The notes under the pieces: model-generated
The model's database searches: none
What the model saw: only the letters and a program-made list of their open reading frames with translations
What the model was told of the DNA's origin: nothing
In this document: positions 10,397 through 21,839 of the stretch, one piece after another
Layout: each line of letters starts with the position of its first letter
How positions within the stretch are numbered: the stretch's first letter is position 1
DNA from: Rhynchopus sp. YZ270_cl-10
Lineage: Eukaryota > Euglenozoa > Diplonemea > Diplonemida > Diplonemidae
DNA length: 64,000 nt
NCBI GenBank assembly: GCA_964035575.1
Contig: OZ037891.1
Location: 992,001 to 1,056,000 of the forward strand
Direction of reading: 5' to 3'
Translations under genes and position numbers: made by a program

Positions 10397-11361
10397 GAGT
10401 TTGTAATTTTATTTCCCAAAATAAAGTGCCAAAAGCCAAATAGCTGACCCCCCGCACCCAGTGTAGCCTGACTGTGTATACTTGAGAACTGTCTTTACTT
10501 CAGAAACGAAGCTCCCCAGTAACAACCACACACACGCAACCTGACGGATTTTTTTTGTAGTTACCCACAGTTGTCCTCAAACGTGATGTTCTTCTTTCTT
10601 AACTCTTTTCTTTACGAAAATGGGTAACAGACATAGTCCGTCTTCTTTCGGCTCACGTGTCCTGATCTTGACACTGCTTGAATGACTCCCACTGCCTTCC
10701 TAAGCAGTTTGGCTTAAGCACTTTATTTCGGGGAATAAAACAATACCTTCATTTGCCGTGTTTACTTTTTTTGTGTGATGACGTGTCTTGCAATATTTTA
10801 TTTTTTACCGACCGTGTATATATTACGGTGAACACTAATTAAGCCGCATGTGGCGGTGCAGGCTTAGTATGTAAGTGGTCGGTGTCGTCTTTCTAACGTT
10901 GACAGAATTGTGTGTTTTTTTTTTTTGTTCACTGCCGAAAAATAAATAATAACAAGTCGTGCGCTTTAAAAAAAAACTTTTTTTTTTGTCTGTTTCCTGC
11001 TTCTTCTGCCCCGCCCAGCTACCGTACATGACGAAGACATTGCAAGCCAGTTTTTGCTTTTAGATGTGTGCGCACAAGAGTGCACATGACATCTTTCAAG
11101 TTTTCTGTGTTCTACATGTCTTTCATTATTTGTACGGGAGGCCGTGAGGTGCACTGCCTAGGAGCCATCAGAACCATATCACAACGATACCACCCCCCAT
11201 TTAGCTCTAGAGCCCAAGCATATTTATATAAAATTTTTCTTGTGCTTTCATCCGGCGGGCTGGCATCGTACAGTGGGTCAGTCGGTGGTGTCTGCATCAT
11301 TTTCTTTTTTATTTTTCTCTTCATTTTCTTTTGAATATCTTGGTATTAGCAAAGACATCCA

Positions 11362-11632
11362 GGCGGACTCCTTGGGAAAGGGCACGACTTAACTCCGGAG
11401 GTCCGAAAAGGGGGAGTTCAACCTTCCCCCTTACGGGGGTTCATACTTCCCCCTAGGCATACCCCGAAGGCGAATCCGTATTCACCCTATATGCGGATCC
11501 CAACATTGCTGGACCCTGGATCCGAATATAGGGTGAATACCTATGCACCTTTGGGGTATGCCTAGGGGGAGTTGCTTACTCCCTCCTTATTCGACCTCTT
11601 GTTAGCTTGCCCTTTTGCCAGAAGGAGTCCAC
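11362..11632. mobile_element. MITE-like foldback element with two nested levels of inverted repeat
   Basis: The outer arms (GGCGGACTCCTTGGGAAAGG at 11363 and its imperfect complement ending near 11632) enclose a second pair of arms built on CCCCCTAGGCATACCCC, GTATTCACCCTATAT and GGATCC. The element is about 270 bp and non-coding. The CCTAGGCATA motif recurs near 27075-27115, suggesting a related remnant there. Confidence 0.6.
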
Positions 11633-12021
11633 CGTGAAAGGATGGCTACATGCGAAGTTCCCCCCATTCTCCCCTCCCCAACTGCCCAACCGCCCAGCAG
11701 AAACCCTGGGAGGCATTTTTTTCTTTTCTCCTTCGACTGCGCGCTTTTTGTTTCAGCACAAAAAATATGCTTAGGTCCTATCCTACAAAACACTTCTTCT
11801 CTTTGGTTTCAAACCTCGACCCAACATAACAACGTGTAAAAAAAAGGCAACCTTTCTTTTTTCCGCAACTCCTTTTCCTCTATGCAGAAAATACTCACAT
11901 CGATTATTGCCGTGCCATGTGTACCTTCCCCTGCCACTTCATATGATTGATTGATTGATTGCTTACCAGGATATGCGTCTTTTTGAGTCTTTAAATCATG
12001 TGGTCACCTTTCAACTTCACC

Positions 12022-12145
12022 AGATGTAAACCACAAAATGGATGTAGGACTGCATGCTAGGGTTGGGTGTCCACCCCCCGGTCATTGTACCAAGGTACAC
12101 TACGAAAAGCGGGCTGTAGTATTTTTCAAGTAAACTTTCTTTTTG
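12022..12145 (+). repeat. R2 SINE-like repeat (longest copy)
   Basis: R2 is about 125 bp: AGATGTAAACC, then AAATGGATGTAGGACTGCAT, GGGTGTCCACCCCCCGG, CATTGTACCAAGGTAC, and TATTTCAAGTCAACTTT with a pyrimidine tail. Other + strand copies: 59810-59940, 38746-38850, 27702-27770 (5' part), 6911-6968, 34176-34240 and 1276-1335 (3' part), and short scraps at 7504 and 28080. No coding capacity. Amplification by retroposition is likely but not shown. Confidence 0.75.
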
Positions 12146-12371
12146 TACCCCCAAAACCAACCGCACATTTTTTTACACCAAACAGGAGGAAGAAAAAATA
12201 CACCTCAGAACCTCCCCATAAATGCTATCCTTTTTGAGGCATTCGTAGCACCTTTTTTCGCATAAAATTTGCTTTTTGCATTTGATTTTTTCTTCATTAT
12301 TTGGACCTCAAAATAGCTTTTTCTTTTTCTCCTCCCCACCCTCCTCAACCCCCTCTCTCCCCACACCCTAA

Positions 12372-13883
12372 ATGCTCCGGAAAGTTACAAGACCCACCGC
12401 TTTGTGGGTACTGCTTTTGGTATGCTCTGTCTGCTCTATTTGGGCATTCTTTTACGATGACATCTCCTTTTCGTTCAACAAAGGGCACGAGGTTGAGCTG
12501 CACCCAACCACATCCACCAACACTGCACCGCCTCACCTAGCACGACCGGAACCTGCTCTGATTCAACCAAACCTTCACGGTGGTACAGGATGCTCCGGAA
12601 TGACATCTGTTGTGTCTGCGAATGTTAGCGTATCTACGGTGCGATTAGGGTCCGACCAGGATAGGTGCACTGTGCACATCAACGTTGTTGTAGCCGATTC
12701 CCTAGGCATCCCCTTATGCAACCAAACCACCGGCCTCCTCATTGCCTTTGCCACAGCAAAGTCATGGCGTAGCGCAGCGTCTTCAAAAAACGCTGTGCAA
12801 GACGCCTCACCTTCATTTGCCCTTCCCGCATTTTTTGGGGCCTTCCGGATAGCGGTGGTTCTGGCATTTGAGGAGGATACGCTGCGTCGGGGGAACCCTT
12901 TTGCTCCATTCTGCAAATACAAAGAAATCTTTACGATCGACGCAATGTGTGATACAGAGACCCCGTTGGGTGCGGGAAGACCCCCTTCATCTCGGAGCAT
13001 TTGGCAGAATGTATCTGGTGTATGGCAGCTGGGGGTGGGGGAGGGGGTGGGGAAGGTGAAAGAAGAGCCGCTTTCGCCACACCGTGTGTTGTTCTGGGGA
13101 GACGATGCGCTGCAGGTCCTCTTTCAGGTGTTGTCGCGGTTATATGGGGTTACTGTGTTCAAAGGGGATAGAAAAGCAAAACACTATGTTAGTCGTGAAA
13201 TTTCGTTGCACACCCGATATTCTGCAGTGCAGCTTGGTCGTATTAATGCAACCTTTTATGGAAACACCGAGCCCCTGTTAAAAGGAAAGCCAACACTTCC
13301 TTGCAAAGGGTTGACCATTCTCCGTCACGAAGCATATCGGGAACATCTGAGACGCCATATTTTTGAAACACAACCGACTGCTGTCATTGTACAAAGTGGG
13401 GTCGCAGATCTGTGCGTTGAGTATGAAATGAATGTAGAGGTGTTAGCTCGGGTGGCTGTAGAGGCGGCTGTATTTTGGCACAATGTGACGCAAGGTAGGC
13501 AGATGCGCATTATCTTGCCCACAACAGTTGCGACGGCAGGGATTGGGCTGTGCCACCGATTCCACGCATCGCGATTAATCTGGTGGGACACAGTGCGTGT
13601 GGCAGCATTCCGCAAGGTGTTTGGACCACGTGTACACGTGGTCGACCTCTATTCACTCACCCTCCCATTCCATCTCAACAACGACTTCTCAGACGGTACT
13701 ACCTACGGGCTGCAAAATATTCGAGGGAATTTGTATGCCCAGCGTGCGGACTTCCCCAAAGACAGCCGTTTCCTCGCAGGGAAACGCTACGACCCGGCGG
13801 TGGGAGAAGCGCTTGCAAGACTGCTTCTGCAGGCTGCAATCGGGGAAGGGGAAGGGGAGGGGAAGTGGAAAGGACAAATGTAG
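12372..13883 (+). CDS. Type II membrane/lumenal protein, possible SGNH-like C-terminal domain
   Basis: A 503-residue protein. Residues 9-28 form a single hydrophobic segment (TALWVLLLVCSVCSIWAFFY) preceded by basic residues, so it is probably a signal anchor with a lumenal body; several N-x-S/T sites fit. The C-terminal half begins with VLFWGDDALQVLFQVL and contains TAVIVQSGVADLCVEYE and then a stretch ending DGTTYG. That block order loosely recalls SGNH/PC-esterase domains (GDS block, then a GxxDL-like block), but the catalytic Ser and the Asp-His pair are not clear, so the assignment is tentative. A glycan or lipid esterase of the Golgi is one possibility. The ATG follows a long CT-rich tract directly, with the nearest upstream AG in CAAAATAG. 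The tail is a Gly/Glu run. Confidence 0.75.
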   Translation: MLRKVTRPTALWVLLLVCSVCSIWAFFYDDISFSFNKGHEVELHPTTSTNTAPPHLARPEPALIQPNLHGGTGCSGMTSVVSANVSVSTVRLGSDQDRCTVHINVVVADSLGIPLCNQTTGLLIAFATAKSWRSAASSKNAVQDASPSFALPAFFGAFRIAVVLAFEEDTLRRGNPFAPFCKYKEIFTIDAMCDTETPLGAGRPPSSRSIWQNVSGVWQLGVGEGVGKVKEEPLSPHRVLFWGDDALQVLFQVLSRLYGVTVFKGDRKAKHYVSREISLHTRYSAVQLGRINATFYGNTEPLLKGKPTLPCKGLTILRHEAYREHLRRHIFETQPTAVIVQSGVADLCVEYEMNVEVLARVAVEAAVFWHNVTQGRQMRIILPTTVATAGIGLCHRFHASRLIWWDTVRVAAFRKVFGPRVHVVDLYSLTLPFHLNNDFSDGTTYGLQNIRGNLYAQRADFPKDSRFLAGKRYDPAVGEALARLLLQAAIGEGEGEGKWKGQM

Positions 13884-14134
13884 GGGTTGGAATCTGGCGT
13901 GTAGTAGAATAACCTCACTGTATTAAAAAAAAGGATAAAAACCCCTATCTATTTCTGTTTAGGGGTAGCACTACTTTGATCGGAAAGTGTGTCAACGTCG
14001 TTCACTCACCCCCCTAACCTTGCTCTCCGCACCACACCACCCTAGGTGAGAGTGTGGAAGCGTCAACGCAGAAAGGGAGGGTGATTTTTTTTTGTATTTT
14101 TTTTTTTGCAAAAAAATCCTGAAATAAGACAATA

Positions 14135-14898
14135 ATGGGACTCACACCGAGCCGCCCGACGCATATGGATTTGATTAAAGAAGGTGACTCACTTGCAAAA
14201 CAGGGCCAAAGACACGAGGTATGCCACACCCTCACACACCACCACTCTATCATACAAAGTAACGCGCCCTTCCTCTCCACCCCCACGTCTACAAAACTAT
14301 CAAGCACAATTAAACAGAGCACTTTCAAAACATACAAAAAACATTTTCAAACCACTCTATCACTTTCCAATTTCAAGCCAACTTTTCACAGGCCATCGCA
14401 TGCTATACCCAGGCCATAGAGATGTCACCGCAATACTACCTAGGCTTCTATAAGAGGGGGCGGGTGTATCTAGAGGGTGGTGAGCATGCTTTGGCACTGC
14501 TCGATGCAGGCTCGGCTTTACAGCTTGAGGACTGTATCATTGTACGGAGGTTGATGGCAGAGGCGAAGGAGGGGGGTGGGGATGGGGTGGGCGCGGAGAA
14601 GGAGCGGAATGTCATCACAGCGCGCGAGACTGCGCGGGCCAAGCGGCGTGAGAAGGCAAAGGTGCGGGAGGAGCAGACCCGATACTGCCAGGGCCTCGAC
14701 GAACAGCTCAGCGAACAGAGTTACCTGCAGCGCTCGAACTTCGCCCGCGCACTAAAGGCGCATCGTGAGCGCCACGCACAGAGCAAGCTCCGTACAGACC
14801 CATCCTACGCAAGAGTGCCAATCCACCCAGACACACTCCACTCAGCCCCACCCCAAAACACTACCGGGGATACCGTCCCCCTCATGTCTGTTCGTTAA
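14135..14898 (+). CDS. TPR-containing protein, two exons
   Basis: Exon 1 is 14135-14218 and exon 2 is 14392-14898, joined in phase 0 (GT at 14219, AG at 14390-14391), giving about 196 residues. The joined start reads DLIKEGDSLAKQGQRHE + AIACYTQAIEMS, followed by YYLGFYKRGRVYLEGGEHAL. These are two classic tetratricopeptide (TPR) repeats at about residues 12-75, and the intron falls inside the first. The rest is a charged, probably coiled region (about 85-145, rich in Arg, Glu and Lys) and a polar tail. TPRs bind peptide partners such as chaperone tails. Short TPR proteins of this layout include co-chaperone adaptors and axonemal proteins, but no closer family is recognised. A long T run and AAATAAG just upstream may hold the processing signal. 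Confidence 0.8.
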
Positions 14899-15087
14899 AA
14901 AAGCAAAGGGGGAATTTTTTCTTACCCAAAAACCCCCCCTGTCTGGTAACCAAAAACAAAAGATTTTTTTTTGACTTTTCCCTACAGCGTTGTGCAACAC
15001 ACAGTTTGATACTGTGCGATATAAAAAAAAAAAATGATTTGTGAATGAAAAGGTGAAGGTAGAGGGCCTAGGTTCATCTTATCAAAC

Positions 15088-15127
15088 TCTTTTTTGTTCC
15101 ATTCTCAACACCACCCCTTTCCCCCAG
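15088..15127 (+). promoter_or_regulatory. Putative trans-splice acceptor of the phosphatase gene
   Basis: A CT-rich tract ends in CCCCCAG at 15121-15127, and the ATG follows 18 bases later. A diverged R1 copy (about 15050-15090) runs directly into this tract. In trans-splicing genomes this arrangement marks where the spliced leader is added. It is inferred from sequence only. Confidence 0.5.
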
Positions 15128-15145
15128 ATCCGCTTTTAAAATAAA

Positions 15146-15931
15146 ATGGATCGTGCGGAAACGATTGCATCGCACTTAGAGCAGGCGAGGTGCCTGCCAA
15201 AGAGGGTTATTATATTTCGACATGCCGAGCGTGAAGACCATAAGCGGCCTGAGTGGGCACGCACCGCGACACGCCCACACGACGGCCCGCTCAGCAGGAA
15301 CGGCAAGGCGCAGAGCCGTGCGCTGGGTGCTGCCCTGCGTGCCTACGTAGACCCCGACACCGACACACCTGTCCTCTTCTCGAGCCCCTTCGTGCGCTGT
15401 GTCATCACCATCTCCACTGCCCTGGGAGAACTCTATAAAGACCGCGACTGCGCGCCCCCGCACCTCAACATCGAGCCCTACTTCTCCGAACGCGGTGTCA
15501 ACGTGTACACACGGATGTCCCGCACCCACGCTCAGCTTGCAAACCAAGGTGTCCCCGGCAAGCGCTGCGAGCCAGTAGTCTTCAGCCCAGGAGACCTTAT
15601 GTGTGTCCACGAGCATATCAATGAAGGGTACAAAGCGGTGGCGGAGCTGGACTACGACGCAGAAGGGAAGCAAGTGCCGTACCTGCTGCAGACGAGGTTG
15701 GATCAGTGGACCGAGCCGGTCTTCTCGCAGCCCTTCATTGCAGGCAAAACCATCATCTGTGCGTCGCACGGTGGGGTTGCCACAGAAATATGCAAACATC
15801 TGACCAAGACAACACCACGCTTCAAGACCGGCTATGCGCAGTTCTTCGTGCTCGACCTCGATCCAGAAACGGGAAGGTACGTCCACACAGCAGAATGGCA
15901 TCCTGAAGACGTTCAGCTGGAGCAGTATTGA
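15146..15931 (+). CDS. Histidine phosphatase (phosphoglycerate mutase-like) family protein
   Basis: A 261-residue intronless protein. It carries the phosphohistidine motif as FRHAERED (R25, H26, E28), where the family norm is RHG or RHA with E, and the second catalytic histidine in ICASHGG (H208). Arg in SPFVRC (about residue 83) fits the third phosphate contact. The RHAERED form and a long middle insertion resemble the UBASH3/Tau55-like branch of this superfamily rather than glycolytic mutase. It should therefore remove phosphate from a protein or small molecule, with the substrate unknown. There is no signal peptide or membrane segment, so it is probably cytosolic. The start is the first ATG after the CCCCCAG acceptor. 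Length matches the single-domain members of the family. Confidence 0.85.
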   Translation: MDRAETIASHLEQARCLPKRVIIFRHAEREDHKRPEWARTATRPHDGPLSRNGKAQSRALGAALRAYVDPDTDTPVLFSSPFVRCVITISTALGELYKDRDCAPPHLNIEPYFSERGVNVYTRMSRTHAQLANQGVPGKRCEPVVFSPGDLMCVHEHINEGYKAVAELDYDAEGKQVPYLLQTRLDQWTEPVFSQPFIAGKTIICASHGGVATEICKHLTKTTPRFKTGYAQFFVLDLDPETGRYVHTAEWHPEDVQLEQY

Positions 15932-17066
15932 TCTGGTTGCGGAAAACTTTTTTGGAGAAAAAAGGTAGTTTTTTTGTACCGACAACATTGAAATAAAAAA
16001 TGGGGGTAGACCGGAACAAAGCGTTTCTGAACTACAGCTGTGTTCTGTTACTTTGCGTTGGCAGTCTTTTTTCAAACCCCCTCAGTTACCCCCCTCCCCC
16101 TTACCCATGCGAGTTAGGGAGGGAGTGTCATCCTCTCGTTCATCCCATTCATTCAAGGTGGAAGGTTCGTTTTTTCTACAACTGAGTACCCCCACAAGCC
16201 TACCTCGGTAGGCAACTGTCGACGCAACAAGATAAACACGCACCATGTCTTATCTTCTGGGGTGCGGGAATGGGTCTTTTACGCCTCCGTCAGTATTATT
16301 TTGTTTTGCATTTTTTCCTCTTCTGTCTTTTTTCAAGAATTGTCTTTATTGCGACGGAACGGCAATGCATGTGCAACCCCGTTGTGTGGTTCCAACGAAG
16401 CTCCCCCCGGAACCATTGTAGTCCCAACACAAAGTATGTGTGTGTGTCCCCCAGAGTTCCCCTCCGCTGGTGTCGATAACCCAACCCGGAGTACCGGGTG
16501 TTGTGTGCCTGCGTCCCCCCCCACAGAGTCGGTTTGCAGCATTCAGTTATTTTATTTGTGCTTTCATCCGGGGCTGGCATCGTGGGTCAGTCTTGAAGGT
16601 GCCTGCATCAATAACTTCACTTTTATTTCTAGCTTCAAGACAACACGCAGCAACTCTTCTTTTCTCCCCTGGATGCACAACACCGTGGGTTTTAATTTTA
16701 GGTGCACATTGACCAAAAAACAGTGCGCAAATTACGAAAAAAACAAAACAAAACAATGCCACCAACCATGAGAGTTCCTCATGTTCCTATCTACCCTTGC
16801 GGGAAGAGAACAGTGCAATCTAGCCTCTTTGGTGGCATTTTAGTGTACAATCCTGCATCTTTTGGGAGAACAAAAAAAGGGGTCTCCCACAGTCTACACC
16901 AGACATGCAGTCAATTTTTTTTCGAGCACCGTTCAGAAAACCCGACACCCATTACGTTTTCCACCACCCTACTTGCTTCCTCACGGATTTGCTACCACAC
17001 CACGCCCTCTCCTCTCTCTTACCCCCTACTACATCAGGAAAAGTGAACCCCCCAGAAACACATACA
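15932..17066. other. Intergenic region with an R3 repeat
   Basis: R3 lies at about 16556-16625 (TGTGCTTTCATCCGGGGCTG, then GGTGCCTGCATCAATAACTT). Other R3 copies: about 11240, 43210 and 45579, all +. A stretch at 16260-16550 is open and cysteine-rich but has no in-frame ATG and no clear splice sites. The last 70 bases are the processing signal of the kinesin. Confidence 0.55.
17001..17037 (+). promoter_or_regulatory. Putative trans-splice acceptor of kinesin A
   Basis: A pyrimidine tract (CGCCCTCTCCTCTCTCTTAC and on) ends in CATCAG at 17037. The ATG at 17067 is the next one downstream. The longer open frame that starts at 16905 runs through this tract and is unlikely to be translated. Confidence 0.55.
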
Positions 17067-20000
17067 ATGTCGGAGGAACCCAAGATCCACTTGCTCATGG
17101 GGGAGGAGGATGGGGAGTCGCACATCCCGGAGGAGCGCAGGGCAGCGATCACTGCGTTCCGTGTCTTCGCACGTCTGAGACCGTTCATCGCAGAGGAGCT
17201 CGAGATCCTTAAAGGACAGGACCTCCGCTCCACCATCGAGATGAAGGGAGACTCGACCTTCCCGCTGAACCCCGCCAACAACTGGAGGCCGTCGCATGAG
17301 TTTGTCTTCGACAGATCGCTCTGGTCGATCCCACAAAGCCAGAAGCTGAAGCCCACCCCCCACTTCTACGACAACAAGCACGAAGAATGCATTAACCAGG
17401 AGGATATGTACAACATTGCCACCCGTGACGAGACCGGCACTTCCATGATCGACAACGCCTTCATGGGCATCAACTCCTGCGTCCTCACGTACGGACAGAC
17501 CTCGTCCGGAAAGACCCACACCATGATGGGGCAGTACGGTGAGGGCTGCGACCCTGCCATGCGTGGTATCATCCCGCGTGTGTGTGACGAGCTCTTCACT
17601 AAGGTGCAGGAGAGGCGTGAGTTCGAGGCAGCCAAGGAGGACGAGTCGAAGCGATGGGAGCTTGATGTGTCCGTGACCTTCGTCGAGATCTACTTGGAGA
17701 AGGTGCGTGACTTGCTTGACAAGAAGCTGCGTACAAAGGTATGACCCTATCTTTTTTACCACACACAACCCCTACACACACAGCAAGCGGTGCGTGCGAC
17801 CACCGGCGGAGGCAGAGAGGAGAGCGCTGTGAAGGAGGCCCTTGCAGCAATGAAGGAGGCACGTATCCGCAGAGACCCCGAGAAGGGACCCTACGTCGAG
17901 GGCATCGAGCACGTCAAGGTCAACTCGTGGCAGGACTGTGAGAAGGTGCTGCAGCGTGGGTCTGCACACCGTACCACCGCAGTGACATCTGTGCACGACA
18001 ACTCGTCGCGTTCGCACGCTATCTTCACTGTGTCTCTTGTTCAGAAGCGCCTGCTGAAGGAGGACCGTGTCAACGGCAAGGTGTACGAGAGGAAGTCTGG
18101 ATGCATCAACTTGGTCGATCTTGCCGGGTCTGAGCGTGGAGGAGGCACCACGTACGTCAACGAGTCTGCTGCCATCAACAAGTCGCTGACGTCCCTGCGT
18201 CGTGTGATTGACAAGCTGATGGAGCGCCAGACCGTGCTCTTCGAGCGCCACGCCGCACAGCTTGAGGGCAGACAGGTTCCGACAGGCGCACTTCCCCACG
18301 TTCCCTACATGGACTCCGTGCTGACGCAGCTTCTCGAGGACTCTATTGGTATGTGCAAACATTCACGCAAAGGCTTGTTTCTTCTCTCGTTGATTGAAAA
18401 TATCATCTTAATCATTCTCTCGCACGAACACCAACAGGTGGCAACTCCAAGACCGTCATGATCTCCAACATGACACCCTACTCCGCATACTACGAGGAGA
18501 CGCTGCGCACCCTTGAGGTATGTTTCCACACAACAACACTACGTTGTTCTTTGCAAAGTGTATACATCAACCTACAAAAACCATCTCCACACCCCACACC
18601 CCCCGCCACAGTGGTCCCAGAAGGCCAGGAAGCTTGTAACCGTTGTGGTGAATAACATCGATGAGTCTGGGGTATGTAACCGCGCTTTTACACATCACCC
18701 TTTTTTCGCGAAACCAACACAAAAACACCACGAACACCCCCTGGGTTCGTTAGGAAGACCTTGCTACAAAGCGTTGCTTCTTCCGTTGCAACACAGATAA
18801 ATGCGCTTTTTTCCCTCCTTCAAACACCACCACCACCACCACCACCACCCACGCCTGCAGATGGTTAAGGATGCGCTTTCCGGCCAGATTGGTAACATCA
18901 GGGGCAAGGCAGACGCGATGAAGATGAACGTCAGCAACCTCAACGGTACGACACCATGCCCACCACCACCCCACCACCTCACCACCCCTTCCTCACCACA
19001 GACGAACTCAACAAGCGTGACAAGAGGATCGCACACCTCAAAGAGAAGAACGCAGAGACACAGGAGCGCATCGACGCACTCAGTGAGAAGTATGGCAGAC
19101 ACACATCCCCTCACCACCCCTCTTTGATAATCTGCCATGACGCTTTGCGCTTTCAGCTTTCCACCTGATTCATCTTCTTACACATTAATCACATCTTACC
19201 ATTCCTCTTTGCACTCTAATAACCCTCTTCTCAGGTACGGTTTGTCGATGGAGGCGCATGCGGCGCGTGTTGTGCAGCTGATGATGTACCTCAACGCGTT
19301 CCGTAAGATGCGTGCCCGCAAGCGTCGTGAGGTGGCTGAGGCTGAGAGCGCGACGTCGAACGCACGCCGTGAGGTGCGTGAGCTTGAGGAGAAGCACGAG
19401 GCGCTTGTGGACTCGCTCCTGAGGCACAACATCATCATGCGCCGCATCAAGGAGAAGGCCGAGACCATGAACCAGAACGCCGAAGACGACGTCAACGCTG
19501 CCGCAAGCAATAAGCAGCGCCAGCCAGAGGACCTCCGCGAGGAGCTTGTCCAGAAGAAGCAGGACATCAAGGACAAAGGCACAAAGCTCAGCCTCCTCGA
19601 GCAGGAGAAGGACGCCACCGCCGCCCTCCTTGAGAAGTACGAGCAGGACCGCGAGCGCAACGAGATCCGCCGTGAGAACGAGCGTCTCGAGGCTGAGGAG
19701 TACGCCGCGAACTACAAGAACGAGGTCCTGCAGGATGTGCTGCAGAATGGCTACGTGCAGTCCGACAAGGACTTCCTCACCCACGGAATCGACATCGACG
19801 GCGAGAATGTGTCCCTCTTCGAACAGGCTGCCGACGGAAAGTGGCAGCCCTCCAGCGAGCTTCAGGACCTTCTCCGCACCACCCAGGACAAGAAGCGCGC
19901 CACCCAGGACTCCCTCGTCAACGCACAGAAGGAGAAGAAGGAGGCAGAAGACAAGAAGTCGCAGCTTGAGGCCGCTGTTGAGGCAGAGAAGTCCAAGGCG

Positions 20001-20069
20001 CACGGCCTCGAAACCGAGATCGCAAAGCTCAACCAGCAGATCAAGGAGGCAAACGACAAATGCTGCTAA
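17067..20069 (+). CDS. Kinesin A, N-terminal motor with C-terminal coiled coil (7 exons)
   Basis: Exons: 17067-17738, 17784-18348, 18438-18517, 18612-18671, 18861-18945, 19002-19089 and 19235-20069. Joined in frame these give about 794 residues. It is an ATP-driven microtubule motor: P-loop GQTSSGKT (143-150), switch I NSSRSHAIF (297-305), switch II LVDLAGSE (334-341), and motor end near 450 (GGNSKTVMISNMTPYSAYYE, ETLRTLEWSQKARKLV). The motor has two family-unusual insertions, one before the P-loop (about 86-115) and one before PHVPYMDSVLTQLL (about 369-394). The rest is long charged heptad-like helix. The motor resembles kinesin-3-type sequences, but FHA and other kinesin-3 domains are absent, so the subfamily is left open. 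It ends in DKCC. The start is the ATG after the CATCAG acceptor. A tandem paralogue follows. Confidence 0.9.
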
Positions 20070-21839
20070 TTATTTTTCCATCTAAACGTGGTATAATAAA
20101 TGGTAAAAGGAGAAGGAGAAGAAGGGAGCTGGGTTTTTTTTATTGGTTTCCTCGTATCATGCGGAAGAAAAAAAAAGCGTCGCTGCTCGCCGTAACCTTC
20201 ATCACAAAGGTCACGTGAGGCAGCCGACAGTTGCGTGGAGGAAATATCTTATTTTTAGCCCAGCTCTTTGGTGTTTCCCCCCCGCCCCCCCACACAGCCC
20301 CCTATATTGTGTTTTTCTTTTACCCAGGTTTTATTTTTTTGCTTCCTTCGTTTTCCTTCAAAACTAAAAAAAACTGTGTGCCTAAAATTATTCTACTCAC
20401 GTGTTCAGTACCCCTTTGCCTTCCTTCTTTGATTATGAGGAGGGTTGGGAATTAGTGTTGGTGGGATTGCCGAAGGACAAAAAACAAAAAAGGTTGGTAA
20501 AAATTTCTTTTAAAAATATTGGAAAATGTGGGGGGATTGTATCTAAAGCACTTTGTGGCTACCAAAAAAACATTTTTTTTCTTTCTTTTGCCATCGTGTT
20601 TTTCATTTTCTATTATGTATTTAGGAGAGTTTTGAAGTTGCGGGGTCCTTTAAAAAAAAAGATAACATTAGTAAACTACAACTAGGATGCTTCGCTCTCC
20701 CCCCTGACCGCCAAAAAAAAACAAAAAAAAAATTTTTTTTTTATGGACAGAAACTAATTCACTTTATTGACTTCGGTCGTCTGTGACCGAAGGTGATGGG
20801 TGCTTTGGGGCATACAAGCTCTCTGTCTGCCACTTTTTTCTTGCCGTCTGATTTGATGTTATTTCCCCCTCTACCTGATGGGGGTCCTTTTTTTCTAGAG
20901 AAAAAAAAAATTGCAGGGTTTGTTCATTTCTTTTATTTCCGGAGAAAGATGAACACTCCAAAAAAAACACCCAAAGACAAAATCCCTCCTCTCCCCCCCT
21001 TTTTTTTTTGACCAAGAAAACCTTACGTACGTTTTTATTTTTCCCTTCCAATTTTATGTTCTTTTTTCCCTTTTCTTTTCCTACGTTCTTATTTGCAACT
21101 GACGACGCTTTTTTTTACCCTGCCTTTTCTTGGAAGAGGAACTATTGAAAGAAGTGTACAAATACCTCGCATGGCCGTTTCACATCTTTCAAAAATCTTT
21201 CTTTTCTGTGTTTTTTTCTTCCTTTTTTTTTCTCTTTTGGGTGAACTACAAGCACGTCCCCCAAACATTTTTTTTTTTTTTTGCACCGTCTTCCCCCATA
21301 CCTCCCCCTTTTTTTTTGCCTGCGTCTTGATTTTTGTGAAAATTTCTCCCCAAAAAAAAAAAAAAAAATCTATTCATTTAGACTCCCTCTCACAAAATCC
21401 CCGATCCCTTACTTTGTAAACGACTGCAAAACAAGAAGCAAACAAAAAAAAGAAAGTGGTAGCAAAACAAAAAAAAAATCCCCCCAAAAAAAACAACGAC
21501 AAAAAAAAAAAAGACAGCGTATTGCGTTTCCCTCCTCCCTCCCCTCCTCCCTCCCCTTGAATCCCTTGAACAGAAGCGAGACCAAAGGATCGTTAGGCCA
21601 TGCTTTCACACCGAGGATCGGTACATGAAGATCATTGTATCGAGCAAGCTTTTCCCCTTATGCTCTACGTGAGGTTTCTGTTCTCACTGAGCTTGCCTTA
21701 GCACACCTGCGAAGATTGTCCTTTTGACGATGTACAGTCAAGATTGAGGGCTCCAACGATAACTATGCGATACACTACACATATATTTGTATTTTTTTTA
21801 TCCACAGAAAGACACAACCACACTACAAAAAAAAACAAA
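20070..21839. other. Intergenic region between the kinesin paralogues
   Basis: Mostly T- and A-rich runs, with no clear R1-R5 copy. The stretch at about 21595-21780 is of higher complexity, but I recognise nothing in it. TATCCACAG at about 21800-21807, 33 bases before the next ATG, is the likely acceptor of kinesin B. Confidence 0.5.

Larger units (their letters stand above)
10208..12371. other. Gene-free stretch with hairpins and an R2 copy
   Basis: Contains a hairpin (10316-10396), a scrap of the GATGTGTGTGCAC-type repeat near 11063, an R3 copy (about 11240-11300), a foldback element (11362-11632) and a full R2 copy (12022-12145). No open frame of convincing composition. Confidence 0.55.

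Noticed and set aside
16262-16771. Cysteine-rich open frame (NACATPLCGSNEAPPGTIVV and on)
   Set aside because: It has no in-frame ATG and no credible splice sites, and its 3' part is an R3 repeat.
16905-17066. Longer N-terminus for kinesin A
   Set aside because: It crosses the CT-rich tract and CATCAG acceptor, and kinesin B, aligned from MSDLKIHLLMGEE, has no such extension.
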